A stretch of 64,000 bases of DNA from Nannocystis bainbridge (GTDB lineage: Bacteria; Myxococcota_A; Polyangia; Nannocystales; Nannocystaceae). Numbering within the stretch: position 1 is the first letter of the stretch; every line of letters begins with the position of its first letter. Positions 9,142-17,466 of the stretch are shown here, in pieces. The notes beneath the pieces were generated by a model that made no database searches, was not told where the DNA came from, and saw nothing but the letters and a program-made list of their open reading frames with translations. A program made the position numbers and the translations under genes. The stretch is taken from the NCBI RefSeq assembly GCF_028368995.1, contig NZ_JAQNDL010000005.1, positions 656,619 through 720,618 on the forward strand, given 5' to 3'.

Positions 9142-9352
9142 GCTCGCGAACGTAGCACCGGCCCATCAGCCCGCGAGCGCGCCGTCCGCTCGCTGCGATC
9201 CACGTCGCAGGCGTCCGTGACACGCGCGGCCGCCCCCGCGCCTCGCCTGTGCGCCCCGTCTCCGCGGCCTCGCGCGAGCGCCCGTCCGCGACCCTCGCGC
9301 GCCGCCGCGCCGAGCCTTGTGCCCGGGGCCCGCCGCGGGCATCGTGGCCGCC

Positions 9353-10216
9353 ATGGCTTCCCGCGCCTCGTTCTTCGCCTCGCCGCTCCTCCTCCTCGCC
9401 CTCCTGCCCGCCTGCAACGGCGGCGAGAAGACCACCGCCGACGTCACCGCGACGATGGCCACCACCGACGCCGCCACCGACCCGACCACGGACGACGGCA
9501 CCGCGACCGACTCGGGCTCCACCACTGACGGCTCGACCGCCAGCCCCACCGACCCCGGCACGACCGCGACCACCGACGCCACCGTCACCACCGACGCGAC
9601 CGTCACCACCGACGCGACGACGACGACCAACACCGCGACGGGCACGACCGACGCGACGACCACCACGACCGACGCGACGACCACCGACACCGGCGACACC
9701 TCCACGACCACCGGCGTGATGCCCGGCTCGTGCGAGGGCGACGCGCCGCGGATCCGGCTGGCGACGACGATGGGCGACCTGGTCGTCCAGCTCGACGCCG
9801 TCAACGCCCCGGTCACCACCGCCAACTTCATCCACTACGTCGAGGCAGGCTTCTACGCCGGCACCATCTTCCACCGCGTGCTCGACGATTTTGTCATCCA
9901 GGGCGGCGGCTTCACCGCGGACCTGCAGAGCAAGCCGACCGAGCCGCCGATCCCGCTCGAGACCAGCCCCGCGCTGACCCACGTCGACGGCGCCATCTCG
10001 ATGGCCCGCACCAACAACCCCAACAGCGCCACCTCGCAGTTCTACATCTGCGACGGCCCGCAGCACTTCCTCGACGGCGACTACGCCGCCTTCGGCGTGC
10101 TGGTCGAGGGCTTCGACGTGCTCGCCGCCATCGCCGCGGTCCCGACCCAGAGCGAGAAGGGCTACGACGACGTCCCCGTCGCCGACGTCATCATCGAGTC
10201 CGCCACCTGCGAGTGA
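9353..10216 (+). CDS. Cyclophilin-type peptidyl-prolyl isomerase lipoprotein
   Basis: A 287-residue protein. The N-terminus (start MASRASFF) is a lipoprotein signal with lipobox LPAC, so the mature protein is probably anchored in a membrane facing the periplasm or outside. Next comes about 100 residues of Thr/Asp/Ala linker (TTTDATTTD type), typical of Nannocystaceae lipoproteins. The last 165 residues are a cyclophilin: ANFIHYVEAGFYAGTIFHRV with the catalytic FHR, IQGGGF, then NSATSQFYI and FLDGDYAAFG. It should catalyse proline isomerisation of exported proteins. An upstream in-frame ATG at 9317 would bury the signal peptide, so 9353 is preferred. Transcription ends in the hairpin array shared with the convergent VWA gene. 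Confidence 0.9.
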   Translation: MASRASFFASPLLLLALLPACNGGEKTTADVTATMATTDAATDPTTDDGTATDSGSTTDGSTASPTDPGTTATTDATVTTDATVTTDATTTTNTATGTTDATTTTTDATTTDTGDTSTTTGVMPGSCEGDAPRIRLATTMGDLVVQLDAVNAPVTTANFIHYVEAGFYAGTIFHRVLDDFVIQGGGFTADLQSKPTEPPIPLETSPALTHVDGAISMARTNNPNSATSQFYICDGPQHFLDGDYAAFGVLVEGFDVLAAIAAVPTQSEKGYDDVPVADVIIESATCE

Positions 10217-10230
10217 GCTGACCTCCAGGA

Positions 10231-10286
10231 CATGCCCGCGAGGGCATGTCCGCCCGGACATGACCGTCGGGTCATGTCCCCGAGGA
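10231..10286. repeat. 14-bp-period GGACATGTCC-N4 array, 4 units, between convergent genes
   Basis: Units begin with CATG at 10231, 10245, 10259 and 10273, exactly 14 bases apart, and a final CAC falls at 10287. Adjacent units form hairpins: arms 10228-10237/10242-10251 (GGACATGCCC) and 10256-10265/10270-10279 (GGACATGACC), each with 10 perfect base pairs and a 4-base loop. The array fills the gap between the cyclophilin stop and the VWA stop, so it is a candidate bidirectional terminator. There is no T-tract. Confidence 0.85.
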
Positions 10287-10297
10287 CACCCAGTGCC

Positions 10298-11422
10298 TCA
10301 GCCCGGCGGCTCGAACTGCTCGCAGGCGGTGTCGATCACGCTGACCGCCGCGTCGAAGAACGGCGCGTAGTCGGGCGAGCAGATCGAGCCCCAGCTGCCG
10401 TACGTGAACGACTCGGCGAACTGGCGCAGGCGCGGCGAGGCCTCGGCCTGGCCGGTGCACACCGGGTTCGGCTGGTCGGGGTCGCCGATGAGGCCGAGCA
10501 CGACGATGTTCTTCTCGAGCCCGAACTTGGCGGCCACCAGCGACGCGTTCCAGCCGACCGGGTTGCCGTTCGACTCCTGGTCGTCCTCCTCGTCGGTGAT
10601 GAAGGTGACGACCAGCAGCGCGTCCTTGCGCACGAACCCGTCGTTGCACCCGGCCGGCTTGGTGAGCGGCCCGACCGCCGCCACCATCGCCTCCATCGGC
10701 CGCTCGCTGCCGTCGCCGTTGGTGCCGACCTTGGCCAGGCACTCGAAGGTGCTGGCGAGGTTGGGCTGGCCGTCGACCATATAACGCTGGCCGCCGGCCA
10801 CCCCGCACTCGCTGTCGCTCGGGTCCTTCGTCAGCCCGACCCCGAGCGTCGCGTCGCAGCCCTCGGGCTGCGGCAGCATGTTGCACGGGTACCCCTCGCA
10901 CTCGGGGAAGAACGTGCAAAGCACCAGGCACTCCTGCAAGAACGCGTTGCCGGCGTCGGTGTCGACCACCATGATGTGGTAATCCTCCACCTTCACCGTG
11001 TTCTGAATCGACGAGATGAAGCCGTCGAAGCTGACCGCCAGCGCCTCCTGCTCCTCGGCCATCGAGCCCGAGTTGTCGACCACGAACAGGAAATCGATCT
11101 TCTGACAGCCGCCCTCGGGCCCACCGGTCTCCGGCGGCACGATCGGCCCGGTGTCCTCGCCGACGTCGAACTTGACCCCCTCGGTGTTGCCGCTGCTGGT
11201 CGGATTCGCCGTCGAGGCCTCGCTGCCCTCGCTCTCGCCCGCGGTCCCGCTGCCGCCCGGCCCCGTCGTCTCGCCGCCCCCGCTGCCGGGCGCCGTGGTC
11301 GAGATGCCCGGCAGGGTCCCGATCGACGAGACCCCCGTCTGTTGCGTATCCCGGCTATCGTCGGTATCGGCGCACGCCGGCAGCAACGCGGTGCAGATGC
11401 AAGCAGTAAAGAAGAGGCGCAT
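10298..11422 (-). CDS. VWA-domain lipoprotein
   Basis: A 374-residue lipoprotein: start MRLFFTACICTALLPAC with the lipobox LPAC, then a Gly/Ser/Thr/Glu linker of about 80 residues. The remainder is a von Willebrand factor A fold with the MIDAS motif DNSGSM after the strand KIDFLFVV, and later the strand LLVVTFITDEEDD supplying further metal-site residues. Several Cys pairs (CLVLCTFFPEC, CEGYPC) suggest disulfides in an exported protein. It is a common type of surface lipoprotein in Nannocystaceae; binding partner unknown. An alternative ATG 21 bases upstream exists, but the chosen one gives a standard signal peptide. Confidence 0.88.
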   Translation of the reverse strand: MRLFFTACICTALLPACADTDDSRDTQQTGVSSIGTLPGISTTAPGSGGGETTGPGGSGTAGESEGSEASTANPTSSGNTEGVKFDVGEDTGPIVPPETGGPEGGCQKIDFLFVVDNSGSMAEEQEALAVSFDGFISSIQNTVKVEDYHIMVVDTDAGNAFLQECLVLCTFFPECEGYPCNMLPQPEGCDATLGVGLTKDPSDSECGVAGGQRYMVDGQPNLASTFECLAKVGTNGDGSERPMEAMVAAVGPLTKPAGCNDGFVRKDALLVVTFITDEEDDQESNGNPVGWNASLVAAKFGLEKNIVVLGLIGDPDQPNPVCTGQAEASPRLRQFAESFTYGSWGSICSPDYAPFFDAAVSVIDTACEQFEPPG

Positions 11423-11697
11423 GGTCCCCCACACCATAGCCACGGGTCACGCCTGCTGTCGAGCACGCTCGCCGGGCCCCGCATCGCCGCCCCGCCGCTC
11501 CAGCGCCCCTCCTGCGGCCCTTCGCGTGCGAGCCCCAGCCAAGCTCACGAGCCCGCCGCGCTGTCCAGATCCGAGCGCTTTCGCACGACCCGGGGGCGGC
11601 GCCTCGACGCATGCTGAATGCGCATTCGCAGAAGACTGCCCCGCATTCGCCATTCCCGCCGCGGTCGCTCGATTCGGGAATCTCGCGTCTCGCGGGT

Positions 11698-12606
11698 TCA
11701 GCTCGGCTCTGCGGAGTACCAGTGGGCCACGTCGCCCCCGCGCGCGTAGCGGTCGAACCACCCCGCCGCGAACGCCGGCAGCGGCTGGTCCTCGGGGTCG
11801 TGGTTCGGCAACTGTGATTGCAAGATCCCCCGCGTCGCCGCCTTGCGCGCGCTGGCTGACACGCAGGCGAACGGATCGGGCAGCGGCGCCGGCCGCTTGC
11901 CGAACGGCACCAGCGAGCGCAGCGCGTGGCGGGCCTGGAAGCCCGGCAGCAGCACCCGCGCGTCGATCTGGCGGTCCGCGAGCGGCACGTGCTCGTTGAA
12001 GCCGGTCACGATCACGTGCAGCACGCGGTGCATGTGCAGCGCCACCGACGGCAGCATCGCCAGGCGATACGCCTCGCTCCAGCCGAGCGCGCGATACAGG
12101 ATCAGCGCCGAGCTGCGGTGCTCGACCTCCTCGACGAAATGCCACAAGAACATCGAAGCGACCCGATCGTCGCCCGGCCGGAACAGATCGGCCTCGTGGT
12201 CGAGGAACAGCTTGAACGTCGGCGTGAAGGTCGCCTCGAGATCGGCGATGTACGCCAGGTGGTACCGCAGCGACTTGGCCGCCAGCATCTCGTCGAAGCA
12301 GCGGATCGCCTCGTCGACGGTGTGCTGCAGGCCCGGCCAGCGGCGGTACAGCGCCTTCAGGTGCTGCCGATGGACCCGCGCGTGCTGGGCCTCCTGGCGC
12401 AGAAAAGCGTCCGCCTCCGCCACCACGTCCGGCTCGGTGAACTGCGGCATCGCCTGCCGCACCACCGCGACGATGTATTTCTCAAAGGCGATGGCGAGGA
12501 TGCTGATCATGTTGGCCATCACCGCGAACGTCGGGTTGCCCGGGTGCCACATGAACGGGACATCGTCGGCGAAATCGAACTGAACTTTCCGAACCTGCAA
12601 AGACAT
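11698..12606 (-). CDS. Predicted metal-dependent hydrolase (PF10118-type)
   Basis: A 302-residue all-helical protein. It carries the di-metal-type helices AFLRQEAQHARVH and LWHFVEEVEHRSSA, plus FMWHPGNPTFAVMANMIS near the N-terminus, the pattern of the PF10118 family. The members are annotated as metal-dependent hydrolases, and the Glu/His helices suggest a ferritin-like carboxylate metal centre. The start overlaps by two bases the beginning of the longest divergent reading frame on the other strand, though the real start of that gene is probably 12857. Substrate unknown. Confidence 0.8.
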   Translation of the reverse strand: MSLQVRKVQFDFADDVPFMWHPGNPTFAVMANMISILAIAFEKYIVAVVRQAMPQFTEPDVVAEADAFLRQEAQHARVHRQHLKALYRRWPGLQHTVDEAIRCFDEMLAAKSLRYHLAYIADLEATFTPTFKLFLDHEADLFRPGDDRVASMFLWHFVEEVEHRSSALILYRALGWSEAYRLAMLPSVALHMHRVLHVIVTGFNEHVPLADRQIDARVLLPGFQARHALRSLVPFGKRPAPLPDPFACVSASARKAATRGILQSQLPNHDPEDQPLPAFAAGWFDRYARGGDVAHWYSAEPS

Positions 12607-12856
12607 GGGGCCGCTACGGTCCTGCGCCGTGAGCCCAGCCTACGCCGGTAGCGCCGACGCGACAACGCGGCCGCGCCCGAGGACGACGGGGTTCCGACGC
12701 CGCATCCCCGCGGATCACCGCGACCCCCTGTTTTCGCGCCCGCGCCTCGGGGCGATCCCGCGGGTCGCAGTCATGGCAGCGAGCGCGTGGCGTCGCCTCG
12801 AAGCGCCGGTGCGGGCGCGGTTGACAGCCCCCGGGAGCCCCGCCGAAGCTCGCGCG

Positions 12857-13681
12857 ATGGCTCGGCAAGATCCGGCAGTCCTCGCCCTGCTGCCCCTCTT
12901 CAAGGATACGTCCGCGCAGGGGCTCACCCGCCTGCTCACCGCCGTCGGCGCTCTCGGCAGCGACGGCCTCCCGGCCCTGCGCCGGGCTGCGCGCGGCAGC
13001 AAGGCCCGGGCGCGCCGGCGCGTCGATGCCTTGCTCGCGCTCGGCGACGCCGACCCCGGCGGCCCGCCCGACGATGAAGTCCGCGAGCTCCTGGGCGTGC
13101 GCGACGACCTCCGCGACGGGCTGGTGCAGAGCATGCAGACCCGGCCGCGGTTCATCCCCGAGCTCCGCGCGATCGCCCGCGACGCCGACGACCCCGAGTG
13201 GGCGTGGGCCGTCGATGCGCTCGGCGAGCTCGGCGACCGCGACGGCGTCGAGATCCTCATGGCGCACACGGCCGGCCAGGACACCCCGTTCGTCCTGCTC
13301 GACGCCCTGCGCAAGATCAAGGACCCGATCGCCGCCCTGGTGTTCGAGCCCAACCTGACGCACCCCGAGGCGCGCACGCGGGTCTATGCGCTGTGGGGCC
13401 TCGCCGCTCTCGGCCACGAGACCCCGATCGCCGGCCTCGTCGCCCTGCTCGAAGACCCCGAGGTCCACACCGCGACCTCGTACGATCCGGGCGAGTCGCG
13501 CCGCGCCGCCCAGGCCCTGTGCGACGTGCTCGGCTGGCCGTTCGAATGGGCCCCCGAAGCCGTGGAAGCCACCCGCGCGCGCGTCCGGGCCCGCTTCAGC
13601 GAGACCTACCTCGCCGCCTGCGCCGAGGCCCTGGCGCGCGGCCAATTCGACCTACCGCCCGATCATCCAGCGAGGGCCTGA
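12857..13681 (+). CDS. HEAT-repeat-like protein
   Basis: A 274-residue helical-repeat protein with alternating short helices of HEAT/PBS-lyase type (WAVDALGELGDRDGVEIL, then RVYALWGLAALGHETP). No catalytic motif is seen. The start is uncertain: ATG 12857 (MARQDPAV) opens the conserved-looking part, while an ATG at 12773 would add an Arg/Ala-rich stretch. It has no signal peptide and is probably a cytoplasmic scaffold. It is divergent from the PF10118 gene. Confidence 0.7.
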   Translation: MARQDPAVLALLPLFKDTSAQGLTRLLTAVGALGSDGLPALRRAARGSKARARRRVDALLALGDADPGGPPDDEVRELLGVRDDLRDGLVQSMQTRPRFIPELRAIARDADDPEWAWAVDALGELGDRDGVEILMAHTAGQDTPFVLLDALRKIKDPIAALVFEPNLTHPEARTRVYALWGLAALGHETPIAGLVALLEDPEVHTATSYDPGESRRAAQALCDVLGWPFEWAPEAVEATRARVRARFSETYLAACAEALARGQFDLPPDHPARA

Positions 13682-14105
13682 GCCGCAGGGTCCGCTCCCT
13701 CGCTAGGCCGCGGCAGCCAGGTCGATGCGTGCGCCTGTCGCTCGGCAAGATCGAGGGTGGATCGTGTGCGAAGCCGCGGAACATGGCCGATCGCCTGCCC
13801 CTTCTTTCACCGGCCCGGGAAGCGCGCACGGAAGCTGCGTGCGGTGCTCGTTCGGCCCGAGGCGAATGCCGCCGAGGAGCTACCTATCGAGGCGGCCCAG
13901 GGCGCGTCGCTCGAGCGGAGCTGGAGGATGAATGTTGAAAGAGAGTGATGAAGATCGTGGTGACCAAGGCGCAGTCGCGCTGCAGCCCGAGCCGCCGGTG
14001 CGAGAGACGTTCGCGCTGCTGATCCTGAGCGACATGTCGGTCGTGGCAGGCGAGCTCGTTCGGCGGTGCGCTGCGGCTGGACCTCCGACCGATGCGCGGG
14101 GGCCG
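13682..14105. other. Non-coding or degraded stretch between HEAT and OsmC genes
   Basis: About 420 bases without a convincing gene. The plus strand has short open stretches, for example one from 13757 ending at 13948 (…RPEANAAEELPIEAAQG) and one starting at 13932 (MLKESDEDRGDQGAV). Their residue composition is more protein-like than random GC-rich shadow frames, but none has both start signals and a complete domain. It may be eroded gene remnants. Confidence 0.4.
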
Positions 14106-14585
14106 CTAAGTCGGTTGATGCCGCCAACTCCCCTCCACCGCCACCTCACTGCGGATCGAATTGGCGATGAAGCAGGCATCGTGAGCCGCGTGGTGCAGTC
14201 GCGCGACGGCGGCGTCGTCTGGCGCCGGGTCGCCCGCGAAAACCACCTCCGGGTGCAGCACAACGCGCGCGATCCAGGCCTTGCCCGCGGCGTTCTTCTC
14301 CATCAGACCGCGGGCCGTGTCGGTGTAGCACTCCACAGTGAAGCCCCTGGCAGCGGCCAGGCCAAGAAACCACAGCATGTGGCAGCTCGCTACCGAGGCG
14401 ACGAAGGCTTCCTCGGGATCGACATGAGCGGGGTTCGAGAGGGGAACCCTGACGACTTCGGGCGAGCTGGAGGCCGGCACCACCGCGCCCCCGTCGAAGC
14501 GCCAGAGGTGCTCGCGGCTGTACTTGTTGTCGGTGAACTTGCTGCCCTGCCTGGACCATTCGATGGTTGCGCTGTGCGTGGACAT
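14106..14585 (-). CDS. OsmC-family protein
   Basis: A 159-residue protein starting MSTHSATIEW. It has the OsmC features: the early strand pattern ending in VRVPLSNPAHVDPEEAFVAS and the catalytic-type motif VASCHMLWFLGLAA, where Cys in the SxC position starts the central helix. The C-terminal half has HPEVVFAGDPAPDDAAVARLHHAAHDACF with the second conserved Cys in HDACFIANS. OsmC and Ohr proteins reduce organic hydroperoxides using two Cys residues. Start at 14585 is supported by a GAGAGG site just upstream. Immediately upstream on the same strand is what looks like the head of a different gene. Confidence 0.88.
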   Translation of the reverse strand: MSTHSATIEWSRQGSKFTDNKYSREHLWRFDGGAVVPASSSPEVVRVPLSNPAHVDPEEAFVASVASCHMLWFLGLAAARGFTVECYTDTARGLMEKNAAGKAWIARVVLHPEVVFAGDPAPDDAAVARLHHAAHDACFIANSIRSEVAVEGSWRHQPT

Positions 14586-14595
14586 CTTCGCCTCT

Positions 14596-14698
14596 CGGTC
14601 TCCAGGCCGGCATTGTAGACATACGGCGCCGGCATGTCGCCCGGAAAGCGGGTGTGCCAGTCTCGCTCGCCGTTCACGACGACAATGGTGCGCTTCAT
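14596..14698 (-). pseudogene. Possible N-terminal remnant of an ATP-grasp (RimK-like) protein
   Basis: The minus strand from 14698 reads MKRTIVVVNGERDWHTRFPG and then PAPYVYNAGLE before protein-like character is lost; the frame then runs on, out of phase, over the OsmC gene. The strand-then-DW-then-PG pattern resembles the N-terminus of RimK-like ATP-grasp proteins. No ATP-grasp body follows, so this would be a decayed head cut off at the OsmC start. The match is short and weak. Confidence 0.3.
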
Positions 14699-15133
14699 GG
14701 GCGCGGATTGTATCAGGAGTATGAGAGCGGGCGGGACAGGGATGCGAGGCCGCGAGCCTCCGATCCTCGGCACGCGATGTTTCCGCACGCACGCTGTGGC
14801 CGCGGTCGAACGGCGACGCTGGAAACCGCCGGGTGTTCGAGGCAGACGGGCCGACGCGGCGTTGCTGTCGACGCCCGTCGTGCCCGGGCCGCCGCCGGTG
14901 CCGAGGCAATTTTCGGTGTCGGCAGGTGTGATCGCCGGCGACGGGGCGCCAGCGGGCGCCGCGCTTCTCGACGCCTGAGCTCTCGTGATTCATCGGCATC
15001 CCACCTCCGAGGGCCAGGTACCTCTCCGGGAGGTCCACGTCACCACGCGGTCTACCGAACGGTTACCGTCGAACGGCAGCTCAGGCGGGAACGCAGCTCG
15101 CCGAACGGATACGAAGTTCTTCAGGTCTATGAG
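14699..15133. other. Intergenic stretch with no supported gene
   Basis: The first 300 bases are GC-rich with no good coding signal. From about 15040 base composition falls towards the low-GC segment to the right. A plus-strand reading frame is open through here and continues into the small frame ending at 15349, but its upstream part is Arg-rich shadow sequence. Confidence 0.4.
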
Positions 15134-15349
15134 ATGCAGATCTCGCTATTCTCTGCGAGATCTGATTCCACGACCGTCTACGCCACCTTTAACTCTAATG
15201 CCATTGCGGAACTCAACGTAAGTGACCGATATGGCAAAGAGGCTCGCTTCGAGCCTCTTATCCGAGGTGAAGTGGAGGTCGTCCTGGAACCAGGGTATAC
15301 ATCCTGGAAATCAACATACCAAACTGGTCATTGGATCTGCCGGACCTGA
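15134..15349 (+). CDS. Small low-GC open reading frame, unknown
   Basis: A 71-residue frame from the ATG at 15134 (MQISLFSARSDSTTVYATFN) ending GHWICRT. Composition is beta-strand-like (TVYATFNSNAIAEL, then EVEVVLEPGY) and unlike the surrounding Arg/Ala-rich shadow frames. The DNA is clearly poorer in GC than the neighbourhood: 15181-15240 has 28 G/C in 60. The frame is open further upstream, so this may be the 3' end of a truncated acquired gene. No family recognised. Confidence 0.35.
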   Translation: MQISLFSARSDSTTVYATFNSNAIAELNVSDRYGKEARFEPLIRGEVEVVLEPGYTSWKSTYQTGHWICRT

Positions 15350-15496
15350 AATCCTAGATCTTAGAACGATTGAAAGATCTTGGGCTTTTGATGATGGATA
15401 GAATACACTAACAGCTAGCTCAAACCGCCGAGAAGCCGCCGAAATACGTCAAAGCAGAGGAGGGCACGCCCACGCAAGGGCCGGCCCCCTGGCCCG

Positions 15497-17212
15497 TCAC
15501 GGCTCGAGGTGGATCCCCAGCCCACGCAAAAACAGCCGCGTGTACGCCCACAGCGACCCGCCTTCTTGCGGGCGGATGAACACGTGGATCAGCGAGAAGA
15601 ACTGGAACGTCAGGTACGCACAAACCACGTCGAGCGCGATCCGGCGGTCACGGGTCCATGGCCGGCGGGTCCGGGGTCTTCTCAATAGCACCACCTGCGT
15701 GATCGAGATCCCGAGCCCCAGCAGCAAGAAATACGGCCACGTCGAGAGCCCTGCCAGCAGCGTCCCCCACCGCAGGTCGACGAGCGTGCGCGGCGGGATG
15801 TGCCCCCAGATCAGGTTGCCGACCACCGTCGCCACCATCGTCGCCACGAAGATCCGCAGCGTCCGCCGGCGCTTGAACCACCGGAAGAACACTGGATAAT
15901 AAAATACGCGGACCAGGAACTCGCGGAAGTGGAACGCGAAGCGGCTCCACAGCGCCGCCAGGTTGGTCGCCAGCCACGGCCGGTCGTACTGCGTCTCCAT
16001 GCGATAGCCGAGCACTCGCCACGCCCCCACGCGAAAATGCGTCACTCCGCCGTAGATGAGGAAGATCCGCGCCTGATCGACGATCGTCGAGATCAGCACC
16101 GTCGGCGTCGAGAGCCGCTCCCCGGCCAGGTGGGCGCGCACCAGATCGCTCGTGAACTTGAACACCTCGACCCCGAACACCTCGCGCATCAGCACCACGA
16201 AGCGCGCCGTCACGTGCTCCGCGAACACCATGTACACCAGCGCCAGGCACCACAGCTTGACCCCCGACAGCACCAGCGCGTTCTTGTCCGCCGCCAGCCG
16301 CCGCTCCTGCAAGAACGTGTAGCCCTGGCCGAGGTACGGCGCATACGCCAGGTTGGGGATCGCCGCCGGCGTCAGGAACAGCGCCAGATAGTCGCCGAGC
16401 GGCAGATCGCGCGGCACCTCGCCGTCCTTGTAATCGGCGTGGTAGACCATCAACCGCGCCCACTGAAAGCAGAAGAACAGCAGCCCGACCGGCATGACCC
16501 ACATGCGCCCGGTGAGGCCCTCGCGCACGGTCGCCACGAGCACGACGATCATGCAGGTCTGGATCAGGCACGTGCGCAGGACGCTCAGCCAGCGCCCGCC
16601 GCCGGTCAACGCCGCCCGACTGCCATGATAGATCGCCGACGCCAGCGCCCCCGCCCCGACCACCGCGATCGCCTGCGGCCACCCCGCCTGGCCCGCCGTC
16701 GCCAGCCAGCCGACCAGCGCCCCCCAGAGCCCCGCCACCCCCACGCTGCGCCCCGCCCCCGGGTGGAACGCCAGCCAGATCGCCAGGTGCGCCGCCAATA
16801 GCAGGACCGTCGCCGGCACCCCGTACAGCAGCCCGAACAGCGGCACGAACCAGCCCACGATCGCCAGATTTTTTAAACGCAGCGGCGCGAAGTACACGCT
16901 GACGAAGCAGCCGAACAGCCCCGCGAGCATGATCAGCCGCTCGTCGTCATTATTAAAGATCTCCGTCGCCGACGCGTAGAGCTTCGAATCGAAGTTGCCG
17001 TCCTCGTCGAGGATCCGCGTGCCGCTGAGGCCCAGCGCGTCGAACACCTCGCGCGGCGTCGGCACCCCGAGCCACGCCGCCAGGTGCGTATAGCACCAGC
17101 AATACAGCAGCAGCACCGCGAACACCGGCACGATCACCCACGGCCGGTGGCGGTCGTGGGCCCGCTGCGTCTCCGGCGCGAGCTTGCTGCCGCGGAGGCG
17201 CACCCCGGCCAT
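15497..17212 (-). CDS. MBOAT-family membrane acyltransferase (DltB-like)
   Basis: A 571-residue polytopic protein with about 12 hydrophobic segments. The centre-to-end region has the MBOAT pattern: WSRFAFHFREFLVRVFYYPVFF (compare the W…LRDYVYIPLGG region of DltB) and a His in FFSLIHVFIRP at the position of the catalytic MBOAT His. MBOAT proteins move activated acyl groups across or onto membrane or surface acceptors. The start at 17212 lies 5 bases after the stop of the carrier-protein gene, and the upstream genes overlap, so this is the last gene of a four-gene operon. By analogy with DltB it would take an acyl group from the carrier protein to a surface acceptor. No DltD-like gene follows. 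Confidence 0.8.
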   Translation of the reverse strand: MAGVRLRGSKLAPETQRAHDRHRPWVIVPVFAVLLLYCWCYTHLAAWLGVPTPREVFDALGLSGTRILDEDGNFDSKLYASATEIFNNDDERLIMLAGLFGCFVSVYFAPLRLKNLAIVGWFVPLFGLLYGVPATVLLLAAHLAIWLAFHPGAGRSVGVAGLWGALVGWLATAGQAGWPQAIAVVGAGALASAIYHGSRAALTGGGRWLSVLRTCLIQTCMIVVLVATVREGLTGRMWVMPVGLLFFCFQWARLMVYHADYKDGEVPRDLPLGDYLALFLTPAAIPNLAYAPYLGQGYTFLQERRLAADKNALVLSGVKLWCLALVYMVFAEHVTARFVVLMREVFGVEVFKFTSDLVRAHLAGERLSTPTVLISTIVDQARIFLIYGGVTHFRVGAWRVLGYRMETQYDRPWLATNLAALWSRFAFHFREFLVRVFYYPVFFRWFKRRRTLRIFVATMVATVVGNLIWGHIPPRTLVDLRWGTLLAGLSTWPYFLLLGLGISITQVVLLRRPRTRRPWTRDRRIALDVVCAYLTFQFFSLIHVFIRPQEGGSLWAYTRLFLRGLGIHLEP

Positions 17213-17217
17213 GCGCC

Positions 17218-17466
17218 TCAGCCCAGCTTGCGGCGCACGTAGGCCGCCAGCGCCCGCACACTGTGGAAGTTGTCGACCTGCACGTCCGCGCGGGCCACAT
17301 CGATCCCGAACGTATCTTCGAGGAATTGCACCGTTTGCACGATCCCCAGCGAATCGACGAACCACTCGTTCAGCAGGTCCGTGTCGTACTCGAGCGCCCG
17401 CCCGAGGTGCGGATAGCTCGCCGTGTAATAGGCGTGGATCGTCGCCGCGATCTCCGCCTCGGTCAC
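17218..17466 (-). CDS. Acyl/peptidyl carrier protein
   Basis: An 82-residue carrier protein with the phosphopantetheine attachment Ser in WFVDSLGIVQTVQFLE, followed by an acidic helix (LEDTFGIDV) and a short final helix (ALAAYVRRKLG). The start is a GTG at 17466 whose last bases overlap the TGA of the upstream ligase gene (GTGA), showing translational coupling. It most likely receives the acyl group activated by the adjacent AMP ligase and hands it to the MBOAT protein, as DltC does between DltA and DltB. Confidence 0.88.
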   Translation of the reverse strand: MTEAEIAATIHAYYTASYPHLGRALEYDTDLLNEWFVDSLGIVQTVQFLEDTFGIDVARADVQVDNFHSVRALAAYVRRKLG

